A stretch of DNA of 64,000 nucleotides, taken from CAZMRF01 sp964568735. GTDB taxonomy: Bacteria; Acidobacteriota; Polarisedimenticolia; JACPZX01. Below the pieces are notes generated by a model. It was not told the origin of the DNA. It ran no database searches and worked only from the letters and a program-made list of their open reading frames with translations. The translations under genes were made by a program, and so were the position numbers. Location of the stretch: positions 1 through 64,000 of the forward strand of contig CAZMRF010000007.1 in the NCBI GenBank assembly GCA_964568735.1. The letters run 5' to 3'. Shown in pieces: positions 8,322 to 15,256 of the stretch (position 1 is its first letter; every line of letters begins with the position of its first letter).

Positions 8322-8960
8322 ATGAAGATCGCACGAAGGGTCGCACCTGGGTTGCTGATGCTCGCAGTGCCGCTGCTCCTGGGCTCAGGGGTGAACGAGT
8401 CCATCCACGTGGGAGATGGCGAGACTCATGAAGGCAGCTTCAGCGCCGTCAACGGGAAAGTAACGGTCGGCAACAACGCCACGGTCCGCGGGGATCTCAG
8501 CTCGGTCAACGGCGGCATCCGGATTGGCACGAGCTCCCGCGTCGCATCAGCCACCTCGGTCAACGGGAGCGTCACGATCGGGGCGGGCTCGCAGGTCGAG
8601 GGAGAGGTCTCCTCCGTCAACGGCGGCATCACTCTCGACGACGGCGCCAGGGCCGCGCGCGTGGGCACCGTCAACGGCGGGATCGACCTGACCGGCGCCG
8701 AGATCGAAGGCGACGTGAGGACACTCAACGGAGACGTCGAGCTCACGCAGGGCGCCATCGTGGGCGGCAGCATCGTCATCGAGGAGAAGCACTCGAGCAG
8801 AGACCACCGCAGCCGCGCGCAGAGGATTACGATCGCGGACGGCTCCGAGGTGCGCGGCGACATCATCGTCGAAGATCCCAACCTCGACGTGGAGGTGCAT
8901 CTGCGCGGAGGCGGGCGCGTCCTCGGCCGCATCGAGCATGCCCGCGTCATCAAGGAGTGA
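8322..8960 (+). CDS. Secreted beta-helix-like protein with SVNG repeats
   Basis: A 212-residue protein. The chosen ATG (MKIARRVAPG) follows a GGAGG ribosome site by a few bases and starts a signal peptide (LLMLAVPLLLGSG); an upstream in-frame ATG at 8235 would place a non-signal leader before it. The mature part is built of short repeats with S/T-V-N-G at regular spacing (FSAVNGKVTVG, LSSVNGGIRIG, TSVNGSVTIG, SSVNGGITL, TVNGGIDL), each with small and charged residues between. This is the pattern of bactofilin-like or DUF4097-like right-handed beta-helices. Its role is unknown; an envelope polymer or scaffold is a guess. It ends 9 bp before the convergent kinase fragment. Confidence 0.7.
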   Translation: MKIARRVAPGLLMLAVPLLLGSGVNESIHVGDGETHEGSFSAVNGKVTVGNNATVRGDLSSVNGGIRIGTSSRVASATSVNGSVTIGAGSQVEGEVSSVNGGITLDDGARAARVGTVNGGIDLTGAEIEGDVRTLNGDVELTQGAIVGGSIVIEEKHSSRDHRSRAQRITIADGSEVRGDIIVEDPNLDVEVHLRGGGRVLGRIEHARVIKE

Positions 8961-8969
8961 TGGCGGCTT

Positions 8970-9272
8970 CTAACGCTCCAGCGTGCGGGGCCAGTTCACG
9001 ACGAGACTCAGCTCGGAGGTGGTCTCCGATTCGTCCCCCAGGAGGACCAGGAGGCGGCCGTCGGCAGCCGGCGGCTCCCACGCAAGGACACGGCGGTCCT
9101 GGAAGAGCCTCTGAGGGGAGCCCACCTCCAGCGATTCTCCACGGGGCGTGACGGAAATCGCTGTGAGCGCTCCGTTCAGGTCGGGGTAGTAGATCGTCCG
9201 GGAGTCGCGGCCCCACTCCACGTCGATCCCCCCCTGGGTGGAGATCTGCCACTTGCCTCCGGGGCCAGGCCA
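8970..9272 (-). pseudogene. Detached 3' end of the Ser/Thr kinase gene
   Basis: Encodes about the last 100 residues of the beta-propeller kinase found complete at 15257-18004 (WPGPGGKWQISTQGGIDVEWG through VVNWPRTLER, then stop). There is no kinase domain, ribosome site or signal sequence here, so it is a stranded fragment. Homology stops abruptly at 9272. The fragment ends in LER-stop, while the intact gene continues QRTRD before its stop, so the two 3' ends differ only beyond the repeat. Confidence 0.85.
8974..9272. repeat. Left 299-bp direct repeat flanking the defence insert
   Basis: Compared base by base with 15276-15574 (offset 6302), only one difference is seen (C at 8982, A at 15284). 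Outside these limits similarity falls off at once. The repeat is a kinase 3'-end segment and marks the left edge of the insert. Confidence 0.92.
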
Positions 9273-9281
9273 GGAAATCAC

Positions 9282-9723
9282 AAAAATCTTGGGTTACCCC
9301 CGCTCTCAGAACCGTGCTTGGCACACGGCCCCCACTTCGCACGCTGCCATAGCGCTACGTCCGAAATGTTCTCCGAGGGGAGTTTCTGGGGGCCTCGATC
9401 GTCAACAACGCGCGAACTCCGCACCATTACCAGTACGCTGCGACTTGATCGGCATCCAGGGGTGAGAAGCGACCGTCCCAGGATGCGATCGGTCTGGACG
9501 GCCTGGAGCTTGATCCCTCCAAGAGGGGCTATTTCGAACCAAGCTCCATCCGGGGCGATCCAGCCCTCTGCCGGGGTGTGAGTGAGCATTCCAACGGCTC
9601 GTGCGCGGCCACTGACCTCAGCCCTTGTCGCTTTCAGGGGAGACGTCCGGTATTCTCAGTTGGCGATCCCGGCCGTCGCCGTACACCGCCCGCTTGGGAT
9701 CGAAGGGAAACACGTACTCCGTG
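9282..9723. other. Non-coding left end of the insert with a short hairpin
   Basis: This 442-bp stretch has no convincing gene. Near the junction, CCGTG (9312-9316) pairs with CACGG (9324-9328) in a small hairpin within a GC-rich block. Read on the minus strand, the block somewhat resembles the domain V region of group II introns but lacks the AGC triad, so it could be a remnant or coincidence. The rest must hold the promoter of the methyltransferase operon; no consensus pair with good spacing was found. Confidence 0.4.
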
Positions 9724-10743
9724 ATGAACCACCACCCCCACATCGACCACAACCGCCATCTGACATCACCGATACGAGCCGTTGACCTCTTCTGCGGCGC
9801 CGGGGGCAGCAGTTGGGGCGCACAGATGGCAGGTGCATGTCTCGTAGCTGGCTTCGACCAATGGGACTTGGCCGGTAGGGTCTACCGTGACAACTTTCCT
9901 GGTGCCTCCTTCTACCAGGGAGCCCTCGAACTCATGAACCCTGCCGTTCTCGGACGCCGCCTCGGAGGAATCGATCTTCTCCTGGCCTCGCCCGAGTGCA
10001 CCAACCACAGCCCTGCAAAGGGAGCACATCCTCGCTGCGAGCGGAGCAGGGACACAGCCTTCCAGGTGACCCGCTTCGCCGAAGCCCTCAAGCCAAGGTG
10101 GGTCGTCGTGGAAAATGTTGTCAACATGCGCAGCTGGTCCAGGTATGCGGAGTTCGTGGACTCGTTGCGTGACCTTGACTATGAAGTTAAGGAACTCACC
10201 CTAAACGCCGTCGATTTCGGCGTACCGCAGTCGCGTCGCCGATTGTTTCTCATGTGTGATTCCGAGCGCCAGCCAAGCGACATCCGCCCGGTGCGGCGGC
10301 GGGCGTCTAGCGTGCGGAGCGTGTTGCAACGACGCTCCCCATTCGCCTACTCCCCGCTCCATTCCACTGGGAGGGCGCTCGCCACTCTAGAGCGCGCCGG
10401 GCGTGCGATCAGGACCCTTGGCGAGGATCAAGAATTCATCCTGGTCTATTACGGATCCGATGGTGCCGGAGGCTGGCAGAGCGTCGACACGCCACTCCGA
10501 ACGGTTACCACTCTTGACAGGTTCGCGCACGTGAAACCCTCCTCCAGAGGGCATGTCATGCGCATGCTCCAGGTCCCGGAGCTCCAGACGGCGATGGGAC
10601 TTCCGAAGGCATTTAGACTTACGCACGGGTCCAGAAGAGACCGAATACGATTGTTGGGCAACGCTGTATGTCCTCCTGTCATGATGAACATCGTCAAGAC
10701 CCTGCTGAACAGGAGTACAGAGAAAGGAATCGTCAAGCGATGA
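9724..10743 (+). CDS. C5 cytosine DNA methyltransferase
   Basis: A 339-residue enzyme that methylates carbon 5 of cytosine in DNA using S-adenosylmethionine. Motif I is DLFCGAGGSSWG (21-32). Motif IV reads SPECTNHS, with the catalytic Cys at 92 but E-C-T replacing the usual P-C-Q. Motif VI is ENV (130-132), motif VIII is QSRRR (169-173), motif IX is TPLRTVTT and motif X is LLGNAV near the C-terminus. The region between motifs VIII and IX is short, so the target-recognition domain is small and the target sequence cannot be predicted. The ATG is taken because motif I then falls at the usual distance; a GTG lies one codon before it. The stop overlaps the next start by ATGA, so it leads an operon with the histidine kinase. 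Confidence 0.9.
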   Translation: MNHHPHIDHNRHLTSPIRAVDLFCGAGGSSWGAQMAGACLVAGFDQWDLAGRVYRDNFPGASFYQGALELMNPAVLGRRLGGIDLLLASPECTNHSPAKGAHPRCERSRDTAFQVTRFAEALKPRWVVVENVVNMRSWSRYAEFVDSLRDLDYEVKELTLNAVDFGVPQSRRRLFLMCDSERQPSDIRPVRRRASSVRSVLQRRSPFAYSPLHSTGRALATLERAGRAIRTLGEDQEFILVYYGSDGAGGWQSVDTPLRTVTTLDRFAHVKPSSRGHVMRMLQVPELQTAMGLPKAFRLTHGSRRDRIRLLGNAVCPPVMMNIVKTLLNRSTEKGIVKR

Positions 10744-12986
10744 CAGAAGCGAACTCCACATCACTAAACGCTAGCCTGCCCCTACGTCCACGTGCACGAT
10801 TACTCCGGATTCTCGGAGAGGACCTCATCAGCAGCGAGAGTGTCGCACTCATCGAGTTGGTCAAGAACGCGTATGATGCGGATGCGACGTTCGTATTCGT
10901 TCGCTTCTCAGGAGAGTTAGAACCAGGAAGCGGGTGCATCGAGGTCATCGACGACGGACACGGAATGGCCCTGGAGACCGTACGAACGGCTTGGATGGAA
11001 CCGGGGACCCCCTCCAAGATGGCCCACCCGCGAAGCGAGAGCCTCAAGCGGCGCCTGCTTGGTGAGAAGGGCATCGGACGATTTGCAGCCTCGCGTCTTG
11101 CGCGTGAACTCGAATTGATCACGAAGAGGCGTGGCTCGAAAACCGAAGTGTACGCGATCTTCGATTGGGGTCAGTTGGAATCCCCCGATCTCTTCCTCGA
11201 CGAAGTGCTCTTTCTAGCTGAAGAACGGGCACCCCGGGAAATCCTCCTTGGTGGGACTTTCGACGCACTAGTTGCCCACGATCTTCTATCCCACTCAGGA
11301 AGCGACCGTCAAGGAACGATTCTCCGCATGTCGGGGCTGAAGCGCTCCTGGCTGAAAGCCGATTTCCAGGAGATAGAGAGAAGCCTTTCGCGGATGCTGC
11401 CTCCGTTCAAAACCATATCCAGATTTCGAGTGATCTTGGAACTCCCCAAGAGATTCGCTGAAGCCCCGAAGGAGATTGATCCGCCGACGATTCTCGCCTC
11501 TCCGCATTATCGAGTCACTGCTTCGGTTCGTCGAGATGGCACCTACACGATTGCACTGGAGGCTCCGGCAAAGGCCAAGGCACTCGCTTGGCGCGGCCGC
11601 ACCATGCGTATTGGAGACGAGCCTCCGATCGTGTTTCATGATTCGAAGACACCGGCTGACCCACACGTGCTGGACGAGGACGCCGGCGATCTTGTACCGG
11701 TCTCTCCTGCCTGCGGTCCTCTCAAGGTTGAGCTTCTGATCTGGGACCGCGATGATCTAGGGAACATTGTAGAGAGTCTTGGCTCCAGCTTGGCCGATGC
11801 TCGAAACTACTTGGACTCGATCGCAGGAATCAACATCCACAGGGACGGCTTCAGGGTCCTCCCCTACGGGGAGCCGCGCAATGATTGGCTTCGCCTCGAT
11901 CTCCGGCGGGTCCAGAAGCCAACCGTCCGCCTATCGAATAACCAAATCGTTGGATACATCAACATATCGGCGGACGAGAATCCAGACCTGAAAGACCAAT
12001 CGAATCGCCAAGGACTGCAAGAGAACCAAGCACTGCTCGATCTTGAAGCAATAATGTTACGCATCCTGGAGAGGATCGAAGTCGTTCGCCATGGCCTCCG
12101 TCCCCGAAAAGCGCCGCACGAGACCAAGATCGGTGGCAGCTTGTTTGCGCCCGTGGATCTCGAACCTGTCCGGAATGAACTGGTCGCGAAGCACGCCAAG
12201 GGTGCGAAGGTATTTCGACTTCTGGATCAGACCGAAAAGGCGATCCGCCAACAGTTAGAAGATATTCAGATCGAAGTGGCGAGGTATCTGCGCCTGTATA
12301 CTCTCGGACGCCTCGTGGACATCATCCTCCACGAGGGCCGTCAGCCGATCACGAAAATTCTAAACGAGGCGCTTCATGGAAAGGAAGATGTTGAGGGCTT
12401 TCCCGATAGCACGAAGGGAGTGCTGCCCGACCTCAGACGCCGTTTTGTGATGATCGAGAAGCAAGGTCATGTGCTCGGCACTGTCTTCAGAAAGATCGAA
12501 CCGTTCGGAGGACGAAAACGGGGACGTCCGGCTTCAACTTGCCTTGAGGAATTGATCGCAGAGACATTCCAGCTCCACGATTCCGAGATTAAACGTCTTG
12601 GGGTCAAGACCACTCTCCCGCTGACGAAGACGTTTGTAAAGGCTGATGAGTCAGAGATCAAAATGGTTATCTTCAACCTTCTCGACAACAGCCTCTACTG
12701 GCTACAAGAGACAAGGAAGGACAGGAGAGAGATTGTGGTAGATATCGGGCACGAGAAGGATGAGGAGGTCATCATTCTATTCTCTGATAGTGGCCCCGGA
12801 GTGCCAGAAGAGATACGCGAACGAATCTTCGAGCCGTACGTCTCCCTGAAGCCGGGCGGTCACGGCCTGGGTCTAAGCATTGCCGGCGAGATTGTCAATG
12901 ACTTCTACAACGGGGATCTGGCGCTACTAGAGCGTGGCCCCCTGAAGGGAGCGACGTTCAGGATCACTCTTCGCAAGCGCGTATGA
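10740..12986 (+). CDS. Double-GHKL histidine kinase (MORC/Hsp90-like ATPase plus kinase)
   Basis: A 748-residue soluble protein with two GHKL ATP-binding modules. The N-terminal one has N-box VALIELVKNAYDAD (35-48), DDGHGM (71-76) and glycine loop LLGEKGIGRF (106-115), as in MutL/Hsp90/MORC-type ATPases. The C-terminal module is a histidine kinase: H-box ILHEGRQPI with His531, N-box NLLDNS near 646, DSGPGV, and GHGLGLS near 710. There is no membrane segment or sensor domain, so the N-terminal ATPase is probably the sensor, perhaps of DNA or nucleoprotein (inference). The ATG overlaps the methyltransferase stop, and its own stop overlaps the receiver gene. MORC/MutL-like ATPases are known partners in some restriction-modification systems, but fusion to a histidine kinase beside a methyltransferase is unusual. 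Confidence 0.88.
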   Translation: MTEANSTSLNASLPLRPRARLLRILGEDLISSESVALIELVKNAYDADATFVFVRFSGELEPGSGCIEVIDDGHGMALETVRTAWMEPGTPSKMAHPRSESLKRRLLGEKGIGRFAASRLARELELITKRRGSKTEVYAIFDWGQLESPDLFLDEVLFLAEERAPREILLGGTFDALVAHDLLSHSGSDRQGTILRMSGLKRSWLKADFQEIERSLSRMLPPFKTISRFRVILELPKRFAEAPKEIDPPTILASPHYRVTASVRRDGTYTIALEAPAKAKALAWRGRTMRIGDEPPIVFHDSKTPADPHVLDEDAGDLVPVSPACGPLKVELLIWDRDDLGNIVESLGSSLADARNYLDSIAGINIHRDGFRVLPYGEPRNDWLRLDLRRVQKPTVRLSNNQIVGYINISADENPDLKDQSNRQGLQENQALLDLEAIMLRILERIEVVRHGLRPRKAPHETKIGGSLFAPVDLEPVRNELVAKHAKGAKVFRLLDQTEKAIRQQLEDIQIEVARYLRLYTLGRLVDIILHEGRQPITKILNEALHGKEDVEGFPDSTKGVLPDLRRRFVMIEKQGHVLGTVFRKIEPFGGRKRGRPASTCLEELIAETFQLHDSEIKRLGVKTTLPLTKTFVKADESEIKMVIFNLLDNSLYWLQETRKDRREIVVDIGHEKDEEVIILFSDSGPGVPEEIRERIFEPYVSLKPGGHGLGLSIAGEIVNDFYNGDLALLERGPLKGATFRITLRKRV

Positions 12987-14107
12987 GAGAGAGGTCGACC
13001 ATGGTTTGGCAGATCCTGCTGGTCGAGGACGACGCCGAGATCGTCGAACAAATAGTTGATGATGCCGCTAGGAAGAAGCTCTTACCGGGCAGCGCCGTGG
13101 TTGAAGTCATGGCAGTCCAGGACTTTCGCGATGCGCAGAAAGCGATGTCCAATCGCCGGTTCGACTACCTCATCCTAGATCTCCGGGCCGAAACCACCGA
13201 TGACGACCCTGATCCATCTCCGGGGCTGAAGGTGTTCAAGGAGTTACGGAAACAACGATTCGTACCAGTCGTATTCTACACGGCCGTGCCGAGTAAGGTT
13301 GAAGTACACGCATCGCCATTCGTGAGGATAGTGGAGAAGTCCGCAGGATTGTCCCATCTGCGGCGTGAACTGAAGGCGCTGCACAACACGCGACTTCCTG
13401 AATTGCTCCGGTATCTTGAGGAAGAGCAGCGCACTTACATGTGGGACTTCGTGGAAGAGAACGCGCAGGAGTTCGGCTCAGGGAAGGCGCGAGCGGACTT
13501 CGCATATCTCCTAGCTCGTCGGCTATCCCTGAAGCTGTCAGGCGACACCGTGCGCAAGTTTCTCAATGGCGAGGTGGTACTGCCGTCGAAGAAGGTCCAC
13601 CCGATGGAGGTATATGTCCGGCCCCCTATGGGAGATGACTGGCGCGCTGGAGACATTCTGAAACGTGCTGGGACGAAGCGCGGCGGGTACTTCGTCGTCC
13701 TTTCTCCCACTTGTGACTTCATCAACAAGAAGGTTGAGGCTGCCTTACTTGCGAAATGTGAGCAACTTTCCAAGCAACCTGAGTATTCGGCTTGGCTGAC
13801 GCAGGGGAAATCGACCACAGACCGCGGACTACAGACCTTCCTCCAGACGCTATCGAACGGCCGGGCCAATAAGAGGCAGCAAGATCGCTTCAGGTTTCTT
13901 CCCGGTACGTTTTTCATGCCAGACCTTGTTGCCGACTTCCAAGGGCTCATACCCACGCCACTCAAAGACCAAGCACGCTTCAAGCGAATGGCATCTCTCG
14001 ACAGCCCCTTCGCCGAGGCGCTACTTGCTCAGTTCGGGCGGTACTACCTCAGGATAGGAACACCTGATCTGGATGTGGAAGCCGTAATGGCGCGCCTATC
14101 CAAGTGA
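12983..14107 (+). CDS. Response regulator with an uncharacterised C-terminal domain
   Basis: A 374-residue protein. Residues 9-125 form a complete receiver domain: acidic pair Asp16/Asp17, phosphoacceptor Asp66 (YLILDL), Thr100 (VVFYTA) and Lys119 (VEKSAG). The remaining 250 residues match no output domain I recognise: there is no helix-turn-helix. The segment contains YFVVLSPTCDF near 245-255 and ends LLAQFGRYYLRIGTP. A Cys-Asp motif like this may be an enzymatic or metal site, which is a guess. The ATG overlaps the kinase stop by 4 bp; a second Met (codon 7) is a possible start. It is the obvious phosphotransfer partner of the preceding kinase and probably the effector or its switch. Confidence 0.85.
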   Translation: MRERSTMVWQILLVEDDAEIVEQIVDDAARKKLLPGSAVVEVMAVQDFRDAQKAMSNRRFDYLILDLRAETTDDDPDPSPGLKVFKELRKQRFVPVVFYTAVPSKVEVHASPFVRIVEKSAGLSHLRRELKALHNTRLPELLRYLEEEQRTYMWDFVEENAQEFGSGKARADFAYLLARRLSLKLSGDTVRKFLNGEVVLPSKKVHPMEVYVRPPMGDDWRAGDILKRAGTKRGGYFVVLSPTCDFINKKVEAALLAKCEQLSKQPEYSAWLTQGKSTTDRGLQTFLQTLSNGRANKRQQDRFRFLPGTFFMPDLVADFQGLIPTPLKDQARFKRMASLDSPFAEALLAQFGRYYLRIGTPDLDVEAVMARLSK

Positions 14108-14129
14108 GCCTGGGGAGGAGGCAAGTCTG

Positions 14130-14666
14130 GTGGTCGTTCGCCTGCCGGTCTCTAGCAACATGAGCAGGAAACGAGTAGAGTTGCCGAACCCCGCCGAGGG
14201 ACTCACAGAGCTCTCCGATGCATACCTCATTCGTCTCAGGCTGTCGATAGATGGTGAGCTCCGACGACGCGGGGTCCGACACACAGTAGGAGACATTGGG
14301 GAGCAACTCGTCATCGAGCACTTCCAGAGGACTCCCGGCCTCCCAAACCTGCAGATTGCCCCAACTGGAACAAAGAACGTTGACGCCCTCTCGCGGACTG
14401 GCGAACGATACTCCATCAAGACGGTGCTCAACGCCAAGAAGACTGGAACCATCTACCCGGACAGAGACGATGCTAATAAGCAGCTTTTCGAGTTCCTCCT
14501 AATCGCCAAACTTACTGAAGACTATGCGCTTGACTCGGTCTATCAGATACCCTGGGATCTTTTCGTGGAGCTTCGGAAGTGGGATCGACGCATGTCGGCA
14601 TGGTACGTACCGATATCCCTGCGAATCCTGTCAAGAGCGCAGTCGCTACTTGCTCGCCGGATTTAG
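14130..14666 (+). CDS. PD-(D/E)XK-like nuclease, candidate restriction enzyme
   Basis: A 178-residue protein. It begins with GTG behind a strong GGAGGAGG ribosome site; an ATG ten codons later lacks one. A likely nuclease core is visible: Glu58 in VGDIGEQLVIEHF, then Asp85 in NVDAL, and Lys97 in YSIKT. This is the E...D...(E/Q/S)xK order of PD-(D/E)XK enzymes, with Ser in place of the second acid. Similar IKT-ending cores occur in restriction-like and Holliday-junction-like nucleases. Its position 22 bp after the receiver gene and beside a methyltransferase makes a restriction role plausible. No close family was recognised, so the fold is inferred from the motif. Confidence 0.6.
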   Translation: MVVRLPVSSNMSRKRVELPNPAEGLTELSDAYLIRLRLSIDGELRRRGVRHTVGDIGEQLVIEHFQRTPGLPNLQIAPTGTKNVDALSRTGERYSIKTVLNAKKTGTIYPDRDDANKQLFEFLLIAKLTEDYALDSVYQIPWDLFVELRKWDRRMSAWYVPISLRILSRAQSLLARRI

Positions 14667-14739
14667 CCCGAGAGCAGTGGCCCGTCACCCAGGCGACATT
14701 TTCCGGCAGGCGGTTAAGTAGCCGCTCGAATCGATCCTC

Positions 14740-15165
14740 TCAACGCTTGATGGTTCGCTGAGAGAGGAAGTATGAGAGTCGTCGACGGGTCGAGTCCATC
14801 GCCTTGAGCTCGCATTCCCACACGACGAGCGTTCCCCAGCCGAGCCTTCCTAGCTCGCGGATCGCTCGCGCGTCGCGCGTCTGATTGTCCTTAATCTTCT
14901 TGGACCAGAAGCGGATCCTCGTCTTGGGGATCACGGCGTCAGGGCAATGTTTGTGTCCGTGCCAGAAGCAACCATTGACGAAAACGACCTTTCTGTGCCG
15001 TCGCAGGACGATGTCGGGTTTGCCGACGAGTCGGGAGTCGTGGAGCCGAAACCTGAAGCCCATCCTATGCAGCACGCTCCGCACGATCCTCTCCGGCCCT
15101 GTGTTCTTCCCGCGGATCCGGGACATGAGCCGACTGCGTTGATCCGGCGTAACTGTGTCCATCAT
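14740..15165 (-). CDS. vsr: Very-short-patch mismatch endonuclease
   Basis: A 141-residue Vsr enzyme, full length. It nicks beside T:G mismatches that arise when 5-methylcytosine deaminates, starting short-patch repair at methyltransferase target sites. Asp51 (GKPDIVL) and His69 (NGCFWHGH) fall at the same positions as the catalytic Asp51 and His69 of the Escherichia coli enzyme. FWSKKIKDNQTRD and GWGTLVVWECEL are typical C-terminal family motifs. It faces the nuclease gene across a 73-bp gap without a clear terminator. Vsr genes commonly travel with C5 methyltransferases, so it probably protects the sites of the methyltransferase at 9724. Confidence 0.95.
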   Translation of the reverse strand: MMDTVTPDQRSRLMSRIRGKNTGPERIVRSVLHRMGFRFRLHDSRLVGKPDIVLRRHRKVVFVNGCFWHGHKHCPDAVIPKTRIRFWSKKIKDNQTRDARAIRELGRLGWGTLVVWECELKAMDSTRRRLSYFLSQRTIKR

Positions 15166-15256
15166 GACCCTCGCTTCAAACCCGGCTCCGCATCAATCGG
15201 GTCGGCACAGCTGACACTCCGGGCGCGAGATCTGACGCTGTCACCCAACCGGAGTA

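Noticed and set aside
9278..9589. 103-codon minus-strand frame at the left end of the insert
   Set aside because: No ribosome site, no family resemblance, and it runs across the repeat junction; treated as non-coding.
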